Shown here in pieces: positions 27,439 through 37,020 of a stretch of DNA of 64,000 bases. Under the pieces are notes generated by a model. It searched no databases. It was not told the DNA's origin and saw only the letters and a list, made by a program, of their open reading frames with translations. A program made the translations under genes and the position numbers. The stretch comes from JAAFHB01 sp963677935 (GTDB lineage: Bacteria; Bacteroidota; Bacteroidia; Bacteroidales; Prolixibacteraceae). Position 1 is the first letter of the stretch. Each line of letters begins with the position of its first letter. The stretch is from positions 5,394,001 through 5,458,000 of the forward strand of contig CAXXEH010000003.1 of assembly GCA_963677935.2 (NCBI GenBank), read 5' to 3'.

Positions 27439-28686
27439 TTAAAATTTTGTCAGTACCATCTCTTCGTCAGAGGGTCCACATTCGGAATTAAACTCACTTT
27501 CGGCCTTTTTCTTCAATTCCTGTTCTGTTTCTGAACTTACGCTGAGTAATAAACCAAAAGTAAACGCAGTAAACAGCTGGGAGGTTCCACCCCAACTGAT
27601 CCAGGGGAGTGGCTGTCCGGTAACAAATAGTCCGGATGAAACGATCATATTGATAATCGCCTGCAAAAGTATTAGTGTCACCGCTCCGGTCGCGACAAAC
27701 ATCGGAAAAGCACGGCTCGATTTTCGGATAATGATCCCTCCGCGGGTCAGGAAAGTTAAGTAAAGCAGTAAAACTACAATTCCGCCAACCAGGCCATACT
27801 CTTCGATAATAATTGAATAAATAAAGTCGTTAAAAGCAGCAGGCATAAAATTACTGATTTCGCTTTTCCCGGCCCCAACACCCAAAACGCCCCCCCGATG
27901 AATGGCTATCATGGCAAATTCTTTCTGGGTGAGTCCTTTTTCGGAGGATTTGTTCGGATGAATCATCATCTCAAGTCTGCTTCTTATGGTTGCAAACCGC
28001 CCAATACTAAGTTTTTCGGAAAGATAAGGGGCGGTAAAATAGATTATTACAATTAATGCTCCACCTAATATCCCAACTGAAACAAGGAATTTCCATTGGA
28101 TCCTCCCAATGAACATCATAAAAAATGCAGTTAAAAACAGAAGCACAGCGGAAGAAAAATTGGCTAATGAGACTAACAGGCAAATCGCCCCGACTCCCGT
28201 CATAATTTTGAAAAAAGCGATACGTAACAGTCTTGGATCTTTTTGCGTATTTGCAAGTAAGCGTGCGACCCATAGAATCAATGCAACTTTGGCGAACTCC
28301 GCCGGCTGAAAATTAAAAAAACCAAGAGGCAGGGTGCGACCAGTCCCTTCTCCACCCCGACCAAAAATCAATCCAAGGCACACAAGTGCCATGGAGCTAA
28401 TAAAAAAAAGATTGGCAAGCTTGTTGTATTTTGAAACCTTGACAAAGATCAACATACCGATTATTATGAAATATCCGAATGCCTGAAACTCCATCTGACG
28501 CAGAAAGTAATGAGAGGTGTCTCCCCCGGCCCGACGGTATGCAAGAGCCCCGGTAGAGCTGTAGACAATCACAATTGAGATCGCTGTGAGCCAGACCAGT
28601 ACTATCCAGATGATCTTGTCGCCTTTAAAAAAATCTTTAGATTCCCAGGTCTCCTGTAAAAGATTCTTATATCGTTGAAAATCCAT
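27439..28686 (-). CDS. ftsW: FtsW, septal SEDS glycosyltransferase
   Basis: 415 residues with about ten membrane helices. GALAYRRAGGDTSHYFLRQ and the late GLFVTGQPLPWISWGGTSQ are SEDS-family motifs. FtsW polymerises lipid II at the septum with its class B PBP partner, here the FtsI encoded upstream. Placement between murD and murG favours FtsW over RodA. A 73-bp gap separates it from murD, the largest within the cluster. Confidence 0.93.
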   Translation of the reverse strand: MDFQRYKNLLQETWESKDFFKGDKIIWIVLVWLTAISIVIVYSSTGALAYRRAGGDTSHYFLRQMEFQAFGYFIIIGMLIFVKVSKYNKLANLFFISSMALVCLGLIFGRGGEGTGRTLPLGFFNFQPAEFAKVALILWVARLLANTQKDPRLLRIAFFKIMTGVGAICLLVSLANFSSAVLLFLTAFFMMFIGRIQWKFLVSVGILGGALIVIIYFTAPYLSEKLSIGRFATIRSRLEMMIHPNKSSEKGLTQKEFAMIAIHRGGVLGVGAGKSEISNFMPAAFNDFIYSIIIEEYGLVGGIVVLLLYLTFLTRGGIIIRKSSRAFPMFVATGAVTLILLQAIINMIVSSGLFVTGQPLPWISWGGTSQLFTAFTFGLLLSVSSETEQELKKKAESEFNSECGPSDEEMVLTKF

Positions 28687-28759
28687 ATATTGACTTATCA
28701 GAACATAAAATCAATTCAAAATAAACGAATTGTTAAATCGAAGGTGAAATATTAACTTC

Positions 28760-30100
28760 CTAAAGATTCCTGACTGCATCTTTAAATTGTCGCCCACGAT
28801 CTTCATAGTTTTTAAAGAGGTCAAAACTTGCACAAGCTGGTGAAAGCAATACTGCATCACCCTTTTCCGCCAGAAAATAGGCGCTTCTGACCGCTTCTTC
28901 CATACTTTTTGTATCCACAATCTCTTTCACCATACCATCGAAGGTTGAAATAATTTTGGAATTATCCTTTCCCAGACAAATAATGGCTTTTACCTTTTCC
29001 TTTACGAGATCGAACAAGATCGAATAATCGTTCCCTTTATCCACTCCACCAACAATCCAAACAACAGGAGTTTGCATACTTTCAAGTGCATACCAGACCG
29101 AGTTAACATTGGTCGCTTTGGAATCGTTGATAAATTCGATGTTGTGCACACGAAGAAATCTCTCCAGACGATGTTCTACACCCTGGAAATCGCTAAGGCA
29201 CTCGCGCATACCCTCTTTTCTGAGATTCAATATGCTTCCCGAGATCCCGGCGGCCATTGAGTTATACAGGTTATGTTTCCCCTGTAGTGCTAATTCGTAA
29301 ATTGTCATATCGAAAGTATTATTGTTAACATTTAATTTCATCATTCCATTTTCAATCCATCCACCCTCCTGCAAAACCTGCATGATGGTGAACGGGATTG
29401 TTTGCGCGTCTATCGTCCGCTTTGCTAGCTCATCCTGAATAACAGGGTCATCTGCACAGTAGACAAACCAGTCTTCAGCACGCTGGTTTTGGGTGATTCT
29501 CATTTTCGAATCGGTATAGTTCTGCATAGAATAGTTATAACGATCGAGATGATCAGGTGTAATATTCAGGAGTACTGCAATATCAGCTCTGAAATCATAC
29601 ATTCCGTCCAATTGGAAACTTGATAATTCTATCACATAATAATCAAAATTGTCTTCGGCCACCTGTAATGCAAAGCTTTTTCCCACATTGCCCGCCAAAC
29701 CCACATTTAATCCGGCTCTTTTCAGAATTTCATAGGTAAGCAGGGTCGTAGTTGTTTTGCCATTACTGCCTGTGATACAAATTGTTTTGGCGGTTGTGTA
29801 ACGTCCGGCAAATTCAATTTCCGAAATCACAGGGATATTTTGCTTCCGAAGTTTTACGATAATCGGCGCATTATCTGGTATTCCCGGACTTTTCATCACC
29901 AGGGTGGCATCAAGAATCAATTTTTCAGTGTGCTGGAGCTCCTCGAATTGTAGTCCACGCTGCTCCAGCGTCAGTTTATATTCATCCTTAATAACGCCAA
30001 GGTCTGAGATAAATACCTCATAACCCATTTTTGCTCCAAGGATAGCGGCACCCACTCCGCTCTCACCTCCACCTAATATGACCAGTTTTTTCTTTTCCAT
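28760..30100 (-). CDS. murD: MurD, UDP-N-acetylmuramoylalanine-D-glutamate ligase
   Basis: 446 residues. The start KKLVILGGGESGVGAAILG and the ATP loop ICITGSNGKTTTTLLTYE are those of MurD, as is NDSKATNVNSVWYALES further on. It adds D-glutamate to UDP-MurNAc-L-Ala. It begins 2 bp after the mraY stop. Nothing is missing. Confidence 0.95.
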   Translation of the reverse strand: MEKKKLVILGGGESGVGAAILGAKMGYEVFISDLGVIKDEYKLTLEQRGLQFEELQHTEKLILDATLVMKSPGIPDNAPIIVKLRKQNIPVISEIEFAGRYTTAKTICITGSNGKTTTTLLTYEILKRAGLNVGLAGNVGKSFALQVAEDNFDYYVIELSSFQLDGMYDFRADIAVLLNITPDHLDRYNYSMQNYTDSKMRITQNQRAEDWFVYCADDPVIQDELAKRTIDAQTIPFTIMQVLQEGGWIENGMMKLNVNNNTFDMTIYELALQGKHNLYNSMAAGISGSILNLRKEGMRECLSDFQGVEHRLERFLRVHNIEFINDSKATNVNSVWYALESMQTPVVWIVGGVDKGNDYSILFDLVKEKVKAIICLGKDNSKIISTFDGMVKEIVDTKSMEEAVRSAYFLAEKGDAVLLSPACASFDLFKNYEDRGRQFKDAVRNL

Positions 30101-30102
30101 AC

Positions 30103-31353
30103 TTAGCGCATTTTGAGAGTGGCAATTGTCAGAACAGCAAGAATGATCCCAACGATCCAGAATCGGGTCACAATCTTTGGTTCAGGGAACCCTTTTTTCT
30201 GAAAGTGGTGGTGCAAAGGGGCCATGAGGAAGACACGTCGCCCTTCACCGTATCTCCGTTTTGTGTATTTAAACCATCCGACCTGAATCATCACCGATAA
30301 ATTTTCAACGAGAAAAATTCCGCAGAGGAGCGGTATGAGGATCTCTTTGCGTATGATGATGGCGAACACGGCTAGGATTCCTCCTAAAGCCAGACTGCCC
30401 GTGTCACCCATAAAGACCTGTGCGGGGTAGGAGTTGTACCAAAGAAATCCGATAGAAGCTCCGATAAATGCCGACATAAACACAGTAAGTTCGCCACTGT
30501 AAGGAATATACATGATGTCGAGGTAACCCGAATAGATGATGTTACCCCCAAGATATGCAAATACCCCCAATGTGGCCCCGCTGATAGCCGAGGCGCCAGT
30601 CGCCAGTCCATCGAGACCATCGGTGAGGTTGGCGCCATTTGAAACTGCTGTGATGATGAAAATCGAGATGATGGCATAAAGCAACCAGGCCCACTTGTCT
30701 GCCCCTTTCCCCAGAAACCAAAGCAGCCATTTATAATCGAATTCATGATTTTTGATAAAAGGTATAGTTGTTTTGGTCGATTTTAGCTGGATGGTCATCT
30801 GACGGACCTCCCTTTTTCCGGTTTCGGCATTATAACCTAATTCGGTTTTTGCCCGTCCGCCCGGTTCGTAGATCTTTTCCCTGATAGAGACTTCATCGCT
30901 AAAATATAGTGTCGCCGCAACTATTATACCCAGAGATATTTGCCCGATGATTTTAAATTTTCCTGCAAGACCCTCCTTGTCTTTCTGAAAAACTTTGATA
31001 TAATCATCTGCAAAGCCGATCATCCCAAGCCAGACGGTGGTGATGATCATTAGCAGAATGTACGTGTTATCCAGTTTGGCGAAAAGGAGTGTAGGAACCA
31101 GTATTGAGGCAAGAATGATTATTCCACCCATGGTAGGTGTCCCTTTTTTCTGCATCTGACCTTCAAGACCAAGATCACGTATCTCTTCTCCAATTTGTTG
31201 CAATTGAAGCATATAGATTACCTTTTTCCCAATGATTGTTGAAAATAACAATGCCACTATCACTGCCATGGATGATCTGAAGATGATATAATTGAACATT
31301 TGGGCACCGGGAAAGTCCAATGATTCAAGGTATTTGAAGAGTGGAATCAACAT
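30103..31353 (-). CDS. mraY: MraY, phospho-MurNAc-pentapeptide transferase
   Basis: 416 residues and about ten membrane helices. KKGTPTMGGIIIL, FADDYIKV and NLTDGLDGLATG hold the catalytic aspartates, and MAPLHHHFQKKG is the usual His-rich loop. It makes lipid I on undecaprenyl phosphate. It is longer than the E. coli enzyme because of an inserted cytoplasmic loop near residues 150-200, a common trait in Bacteroidota. It sits 5 bp after murE. Confidence 0.95.
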   Translation of the reverse strand: MLIPLFKYLESLDFPGAQMFNYIIFRSSMAVIVALLFSTIIGKKVIYMLQLQQIGEEIRDLGLEGQMQKKGTPTMGGIIILASILVPTLLFAKLDNTYILLMIITTVWLGMIGFADDYIKVFQKDKEGLAGKFKIIGQISLGIIVAATLYFSDEVSIREKIYEPGGRAKTELGYNAETGKREVRQMTIQLKSTKTTIPFIKNHEFDYKWLLWFLGKGADKWAWLLYAIISIFIITAVSNGANLTDGLDGLATGASAISGATLGVFAYLGGNIIYSGYLDIMYIPYSGELTVFMSAFIGASIGFLWYNSYPAQVFMGDTGSLALGGILAVFAIIIRKEILIPLLCGIFLVENLSVMIQVGWFKYTKRRYGEGRRVFLMAPLHHHFQKKGFPEPKIVTRFWIVGIILAVLTIATLKMR

Positions 31354-31358
31354 GTTGA

Positions 31359-32825
31359 TTAATTTAGATTGGTAACATTAAAAATTTCACGGACAACTTC
31401 CCGATCATCAAAATGATGTTTAACACCTTTGATTTCCTGATAATCTTCATGTCCTTTGCCGGCAATGAGAATGATATCTCCCGGTCGAGCCATCATGCAT
31501 GCAGTCCTGATTGCCTCTTTCCGGTTGGTGATCATTAAAACATTTGAGGCTTTATCGGCAGGTACACCTTTTATCATTTCAGCGATAATCACATCAGGAT
31601 CTTCTGATCGCGGATTGTCAGAAGTGAGAATCACCTTATTACTGGCAATTGCTGCTTCGTAGGCCATCTCGGGTCGTTTTGTCTTGTCGCGATCACCCCC
31701 TGCTCCAACAACCGTAAACAATGTTTCGTTCCCGGTTCTCACCTCATTGATTGCCGAAAGGACGTTTTTAATGGCATCGGGAGTATGTGCATAATCGACA
31801 ACCGCAAATATTCCGGCAGGCGACTTGATAGTCTCGAACCTTCCATCTACAGGTTTAAGTAAACTGATGATCCGCAACACTTCATCTTTATCGGCACCCA
31901 ACGAAACCGCAGTGCTATAAACCGCAAGTAAATTAGAGGCATTGAAGTTTCCCACAAAATGGGTCCAAACTTCTGTACCATTAATATTGATCAGCATCCC
32001 GTCGAAATGGCTCTCTATCACCTTTACCTTAAAATCTGCCAGCGTTTTTGAGGCATAGGTCATCTTCCGTGCTGAAGTGTTCTGAAGCATGAACATCCCG
32101 TTTTTGTCATCCAGATTGGTAATGGCAAATGCTTCAGAGCCAAGGTTATCGAAAAATTTCTTTTTGGCGTTCCTGTATTCTGCAAATGTCTTGTGATAGT
32201 CGAGGTGATCGTGGGTTAGATTGGAAAATACGCCTCCATCAAAGGTGATCCCTGAAATCCTCTCCTGAGCGATTGCATGAGAACTAACTTCCATAAAACA
32301 ATAGGTACAACCTGCTGCGACCATTCCCGCCATTAGTTCCTGAATCTGTAACTGATCCGGAGTAGTATGGGTTGCTGCAATTTGCTGATCATCGATGTAA
32401 TTACAAACGGTCGATAATAATCCGGCTTTATGCCCGAGTTCTTTAAATAAACGGTATAACAAGGTTGCTGTTGTTGTTTTACCGTTCGTCCCCGTTATCC
32501 CGACAATCTTCATCGCTGCCGAAGGATTTCCGTAAAAATTTGAGGCGATTTGTCCCAGGAGAGCGGAGGCGCTGGCCGATTTAATCCAGGTAATCCGCTG
32601 GTCAGGATTCTCAGGAAGTTGTTCGCAAATAACTGCAGTAGCCCCCTTCTCAATCGCTACAGGAATAAATGCATGGCCATCCACCGTTACTCCGGGAAGC
32701 GCCGCAAACAGGAATCCGGGTTGAACTTTTCTTGAGTCGAACGCGATTCCTTCTATTGGAAAATTGTCATCTCCGATTACCTCTAACCCATTTATACCTT
32801 GTAATAATTCTGATAGAATTTTCAT
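31359..32825 (-). CDS. murE: MurE, UDP-MurNAc-tripeptide synthetase
   Basis: 488 residues. GITGTNGKTTTATLLYRL is the ATP-binding loop and TSDNPRSEDP lies in the diamino-acid site. DNPR is the form associated with meso-diaminopimelate specificity, so the stem peptide probably carries mDAP. It lies 10 bp after ftsI and 5 bp before mraY. murF, which would act next, is not in this cluster. Confidence 0.95.
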   Translation of the reverse strand: MKILSELLQGINGLEVIGDDNFPIEGIAFDSRKVQPGFLFAALPGVTVDGHAFIPVAIEKGATAVICEQLPENPDQRITWIKSASASALLGQIASNFYGNPSAAMKIVGITGTNGKTTTATLLYRLFKELGHKAGLLSTVCNYIDDQQIAATHTTPDQLQIQELMAGMVAAGCTYCFMEVSSHAIAQERISGITFDGGVFSNLTHDHLDYHKTFAEYRNAKKKFFDNLGSEAFAITNLDDKNGMFMLQNTSARKMTYASKTLADFKVKVIESHFDGMLININGTEVWTHFVGNFNASNLLAVYSTAVSLGADKDEVLRIISLLKPVDGRFETIKSPAGIFAVVDYAHTPDAIKNVLSAINEVRTGNETLFTVVGAGGDRDKTKRPEMAYEAAIASNKVILTSDNPRSEDPDVIIAEMIKGVPADKASNVLMITNRKEAIRTACMMARPGDIILIAGKGHEDYQEIKGVKHHFDDREVVREIFNVTNLN

Positions 32826-32835
32826 TTTCTAAATA

Positions 32836-34968
32836 TTAGCTTAAAACGAGAACGATACTTTGCCCACGTTGTATTTTTGTCCCTGCTCTGACCGATTGCG
32901 ATTTGACCTTTCCGCGCCCTCTGACCGATACCCTCAATCCATTGCTTTCGAGCAGATAAACTGCATCCGTGGCTCCCATTCCTTTGACATTAGGGACCAT
33001 CCCTTTTAGAATTTCACGGTTTGAGAGCTGAAGACCATCTTCATCCGGTTTTGCTTCCACCCATTCAGATTTTGTAAAGGCAAATCCATTCAGGATGTCC
33101 AGTTCGTCCAGTACATTGGCAATGTCTTTCTTGCGACCTGCTGTTGTACCTGGAATATCATTTTCAATTTTGGCAAATGGTAAGTTCTCATCTTCACTCA
33201 AACCTAATTCATAGGCATATACATAATCGGATATTTGCCGGAAAACCGGACCTGCCACAGAACTTCCATAAATGTCGGCCCCCTTGGGAGCATTGATCAC
33301 CACGATGCAGGAGTATTTTGGATCGTCAGCTGGAAAATAACCGGCAAATGAAGACTGGTAAATTTTCTCCCCTCCCTTGATATAACCCTCTTTGTTGTTG
33401 GCAACAAGCGCAGTTCCGCTTTTGCCGGCAATCTTGTAAGCCTTGGTCTCCAGTATCTTTCCTGTCCCATTTGTGACCACCCCCTCAAGCATGGCATGTG
33501 CCATCCGGAGCGTTTTTGCCGAACAGATCGACCATTTCAATTTTTCGGTGCCAATTTTCTCCCGGATATTCCCATTCTCGGTAATTCCTTTAACCAATCG
33601 CGGTTTCATCATGCATCCACCATTGGCGACAGCATTGTAAAAAGTAAGGGTCTGAAGTGGTGTGACTTTTAATTCATAACCAAACGACATCCAGGCCAGG
33701 GATATCCCGGACCAGGTTTTGTACTCCGGTTTATTGAAGTAGGGTTTGGCCTCTCCCTGAATTCCAAGATCGAGTTTTTCGAACATTCCAAGTTTATTCA
33801 CCCGTTTAATAAAATCCTCTTCATTACCCGAATAGGCTTGAGTAATTAATTTGGCCAGCCCGATATTTGAGGATAATTCAAAGGCATGTTTCGCTGTTAT
33901 TTTGCCGTGACCACCCTTTTTGTAATCACTATCCTTAATCTCCACCTTTTTGTATTTCCAGATCCCGTTACCTGTATCCACGATGGTTGCGGTATCTATT
34001 TTGCCATCTTCAAAGGCCGCCATGAGCGAAGCTAATTTAAATGTTGATCCGGGTTCGGAACAGCCGGCATTGCCGATGGCATAGTTCTGGTAACCACCAA
34101 TAAGTTCACCTTTACTATTGATCCCAAAATTCGCTATTGCCTTTATATCACCGGTCTTAACCTCCATAAGGATGGCTGTGCCATATTCTGCCCTGGTTTT
34201 CTCCATTTGCAGTTTGAGGGCATAGGTAACCTGATCCTGCATTCTTACATCAAGGGTTGTAATGATATTTTTACCATCTTCCGGATCATCCTTGCTGATG
34301 ATAAACCAACGGCCCGACATATTCTGTTTGACCGCTACACCATCTTCCCCTTTTAGCTCATTCTCAAACGATTGTTCAAGCCCAAAGGCTCCGGCATTCC
34401 CTTTTGAACCCTCTCCTCCATCTTTGGTCAGTTTCCCCAGTGTTCTGATGGCCAGGTTACCTGATGGATAAACCCTCTCGTCTGACCTTTCAGGCATCAA
34501 TCCACCTTTATTTGGCCCTCTTCGGAGAATTGGAAATTTTTTAATCTCCTGTAATTGTTCATAGGAGACTTTGTGCGGAGCAATCAAATAGTAATGTTTT
34601 TGTTGATTGAAGGCTCTTTTCAGCTCTGCTTTATAAGCTCCTGCTGATTTGTCGCGGAAAAATCGGGATAGGCAGATCGAGAGTGAATCGACGTTGTTGT
34701 AAAAGTCTTTAGCCAGACCCGGAGCTCCCAAGTCCATACGCAATTCATAAAATGGAATTGAGGTGGCCAACGGACTGCCATCTGCAGCACAGATATCACC
34801 CCGCCTTGCAGATAAAGAAAACTCTTTAACATCCAGTTTTCTGGCCTCTTTATCCCACCTGTCTGTATGCTGGATAACAACTATACGAAAAAGAATATAG
34901 ACGCAGAGCAACAAAAGGGTGCCATACACCCACCCAAAACGCGTCAATATTGCTTTTCTGATTTCCAT
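32836..34968 (-). CDS. ftsI: FtsI-type penicillin-binding protein with C-terminal PASTA domain
   Basis: 710 residues. A membrane anchor lies at 12-32, then a dimerisation domain, then the transpeptidase domain with S308-T-F-K311 (active serine), SSN at 366-368 and KSGT near 540. The last 55 or so residues form one PASTA domain (GMVPNVKGMGATDAVYLLESNGLRV). It cross-links septal peptidoglycan with FtsW. The PASTA domain is absent from E. coli FtsI but usual in this phylum. It is 10 bp from murE and 1 bp from ftsL. Confidence 0.93.
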   Translation of the reverse strand: MEIRKAILTRFGWVYGTLLLLCVYILFRIVVIQHTDRWDKEARKLDVKEFSLSARRGDICAADGSPLATSIPFYELRMDLGAPGLAKDFYNNVDSLSICLSRFFRDKSAGAYKAELKRAFNQQKHYYLIAPHKVSYEQLQEIKKFPILRRGPNKGGLMPERSDERVYPSGNLAIRTLGKLTKDGGEGSKGNAGAFGLEQSFENELKGEDGVAVKQNMSGRWFIISKDDPEDGKNIITTLDVRMQDQVTYALKLQMEKTRAEYGTAILMEVKTGDIKAIANFGINSKGELIGGYQNYAIGNAGCSEPGSTFKLASLMAAFEDGKIDTATIVDTGNGIWKYKKVEIKDSDYKKGGHGKITAKHAFELSSNIGLAKLITQAYSGNEEDFIKRVNKLGMFEKLDLGIQGEAKPYFNKPEYKTWSGISLAWMSFGYELKVTPLQTLTFYNAVANGGCMMKPRLVKGITENGNIREKIGTEKLKWSICSAKTLRMAHAMLEGVVTNGTGKILETKAYKIAGKSGTALVANNKEGYIKGGEKIYQSSFAGYFPADDPKYSCIVVINAPKGADIYGSSVAGPVFRQISDYVYAYELGLSEDENLPFAKIENDIPGTTAGRKKDIANVLDELDILNGFAFTKSEWVEAKPDEDGLQLSNREILKGMVPNVKGMGATDAVYLLESNGLRVSVRGRGKVKSQSVRAGTKIQRGQSIVLVLS

Positions 34969-34969
34969 C

Positions 34970-35311
34970 TTACTCTTTATCTACATAAATTTTCCGGGGA
35001 GGCTCTTTCGAGGTTGCCAGATCTATCCCACTTTTCTTCACCCGATCAATAATTATCGACTGACGGCTCAGCTTCATGACGTCAGCAGCGATTGAAATCG
35101 ATTTGGAACGTAATTCGATCAGGCTATCTTCCATAGCCGTCATTTCACGGATTACTTTTTCTGATTTGTATCTTACTGTTATATTTGTAAATAACATAAG
35201 GAATACGATGAAAAATAAAACCCGGTTCCGAATAAACCATTCGCTTTCGAAGAATTTGCCGTTAAGCACCTCCTTTAGCCTAAACTTTTTATTTCGCTTC
35301 TTTTCTGGCAT
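34970..35311 (-). CDS. FtsL-like division protein
   Basis: 113 residues: a short basic cytoplasmic end, one membrane helix (RVLFFIVFLMLFTNITVRY) and a periplasmic coiled coil (KVIREMTAMEDSLIELRSK). This is FtsL topology, at the FtsL position between rsmH and ftsI. Sequence similarity cannot be judged by eye, since FtsL is very divergent. The start overlaps the rsmH stop by one base. Confidence 0.8.
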   Translation of the reverse strand: MPEKKRNKKFRLKEVLNGKFFESEWFIRNRVLFFIVFLMLFTNITVRYKSEKVIREMTAMEDSLIELRSKSISIAADVMKLSRQSIIIDRVKKSGIDLATSKEPPRKIYVDKE

Positions 35312-36210
35312 TACCGTTTTTCTGCAATTCTTAATTTAGCACTTCTGGCTCTTGGATTTTGTGCAATCTCAGCTTCTCCTGGTGCAATAATCTTCCGGTT
35401 GATCAGTTCGAATGGAGAATTTCGGTTCCCAAAAAAATCGTTCTCCTGCACTCCGTCTAATCTTCCTGAACGCATAAAGTTTTTTACCATCCGGTCTTCA
35501 AGTGAATGGTATGACAATACGACCAACCTACCTCCCGGTTTTAATAGATCGATGGTACTTTCTAAAAAATCGCCCAATACCCCAATTTCATTATTTACTT
35601 CAATTCGCAATGCCTGAAAAACCATGGCGAGGTATTTCTTTTCGATTTTTGCCGGTATACAAGGGGCTATAATTTTTAAAAACTGGCTTGTAGTGGTGAT
35701 TGGTTCATTCACCCGTGCTGCAGTAATGAGTGCAACCAGATGTCTCCAGTTTTTTATCTCTCCGAATTCCTGAAATATGGTCCATAATTGTTCTTCTGTA
35801 TATTCGTTTATTACCTTAGTCGCATCAAGATCTGAAGATTGGTTCATACGCATATCTAGTTTCCCTTCATAACGGAATGAGAATCCACGGTCAGGGACAT
35901 CAAAATCGTGCGAGGAAACCCCGAGATCTGCCAGTATTCCATCCACCTGGTCAATCTGATAGTAATGAAGAAAATGGCGGATGTATTTAAAATTGTGCCT
36001 GACGAAAATCAAACGCTCATCATCAGATATATTTTCTTTTACATCGATATCCTGGTCGAAGGCAATCAGCTTTCCACCTTTTAACCTTTCCAGAATCTTT
36101 GCTGAATGTCCACCTCCTCCGTAAGTAACATCTACATAGATCCCTTCAGGCTGTATATTTAACCCATCAATGCTCTCTTCGAGTAATGCAGGCACATGAT
36201 ATTCGTCCAT
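35311..36210 (-). CDS. rsmH: RsmH, 16S rRNA C1402 N4-methyltransferase
   Basis: 299 residues. HVPALLEESIDGLNIQPEG opens the protein; YVDVTYGGGGHSAKIL is the SAM-binding loop, DGILADLGVSSHDFD and RGFSFRYEGKLDMRM follow, and VVLSYHSLEDRMVKNF closes the core. It methylates C1402 of 16S rRNA. It is the second gene of the cluster, 12 bp after mraZ, and full length. Confidence 0.95.
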   Translation of the reverse strand: MDEYHVPALLEESIDGLNIQPEGIYVDVTYGGGGHSAKILERLKGGKLIAFDQDIDVKENISDDERLIFVRHNFKYIRHFLHYYQIDQVDGILADLGVSSHDFDVPDRGFSFRYEGKLDMRMNQSSDLDATKVINEYTEEQLWTIFQEFGEIKNWRHLVALITAARVNEPITTTSQFLKIIAPCIPAKIEKKYLAMVFQALRIEVNNEIGVLGDFLESTIDLLKPGGRLVVLSYHSLEDRMVKNFMRSGRLDGVQENDFFGNRNSPFELINRKIIAPGEAEIAQNPRARSAKLRIAEKR

Positions 36211-36222
36211 GTATTCGATGTT

Positions 36223-36690
36223 TTAGAATTTAAAATTATCCATCGGACCGCCAAGCAAATCCGTATAAAGGCTGGCATAATCTTCATCGCTAAGCCGTGT
36301 TGCCTTATGACGTGATGGTTCCCATAATCTCATCCTGGTACCCTGACCGGTAAAAACCGCTTCCTTGGTGATCCCGGCATATTGCAGCATCTCATCGGGA
36401 ATATTAAGTCTCCCGTTATCGGCTATCGTCAATTTGACAATATCTTCATAATAGCGTGAAAGCATCATGCTATGTTTGTGATTGTCAGGATTTAGCCTGG
36501 CAACAAAACGCTCGACTTTTGTAAGCCATGTAGAGTGGGGGTAAATATTCAGACACTTATCGTAAACATCCTTTTCGACTACGAACGTCGGATCGAGCGC
36601 ATCCCCCATCTCCTTTTTGAAAGGAGAGGGCAACACTACGCGTCCTTTACCGTCCAGAGTCACTGGGTATATGTTCGTAAATGAGACCAT
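36223..36690 (-). CDS. mraZ: MraZ, transcriptional regulator of the dcw cluster
   Basis: 155 residues from the ATG at 36690; a TTG 18 bp upstream is less likely. Two SpoVT/AbrB-like half-domains are seen: YPVTLDGKGRVVLPSPFKK near the start and VKLTIADNGRLNIPDEML later. MraZ represses its own operon in other bacteria by binding short direct repeats spaced 10 bp apart. Such a repeat set lies just upstream here (36740-36764). Confidence 0.93.
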   Translation of the reverse strand: MVSFTNIYPVTLDGKGRVVLPSPFKKEMGDALDPTFVVEKDVYDKCLNIYPHSTWLTKVERFVARLNPDNHKHSMMLSRYYEDIVKLTIADNGRLNIPDEMLQYAGITKEAVFTGQGTRMRLWEPSRHKATRLSDEDYASLYTDLLGGPMDNFKF

Positions 36691-36739
36691 CTGAATATCG
36701 CTTTTCAATACTATGTAAAAATAAGAATTTTACACAACA

Positions 36740-36764
36740 TGACAAAACGTGACAAATATTGACA
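36740..36764 (-). promoter_or_regulatory. Three TGTCA boxes at 10-bp spacing, candidate MraZ operator
   Basis: On the plus strand TGACA starts at 36740, 36750 and 36760, exactly one period of 10 bp apart; read towards mraZ they are TGTCA. They lie 50-74 bp before the mraZ start. MraZ operators elsewhere are tandem short boxes with the same period, though the box sequence differs (TGGG-type in E. coli). Confidence 0.6.
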
Positions 36765-36938
36765 CCGTTTTTTTCTCAACATTTTGTTGATAAGATATCA
36801 CATGGCTGTTAATAACCTAACAAATAGTGTTGATAACGATGACGAAAGCTAAAATCGGAATGTGCGATTGATCAGTAAACAAAAGGAACCTGTAAAAAAA
36901 AGAAAAATAACTGGATTCATAACCAAAATGTAAATAAA

Positions 36939-36946
36939 TAATTTTG
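36939..36946 (+). promoter_or_regulatory. Bacteroidota -7 box (TAATTTTG)
   Basis: TAnnTTTG match 75 bp before the acyltransferase start at 37021, on the divergent side of the mraZ regulatory region. No clear -33 box. Confidence 0.4.
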
Positions 36947-37020
36947 TCCGGGATGAATTTTAATTAAAACGGGTGAATTCTTTATCTATTTTATTTTACT
37001 TTGGGGAAAAGATAACGCAG

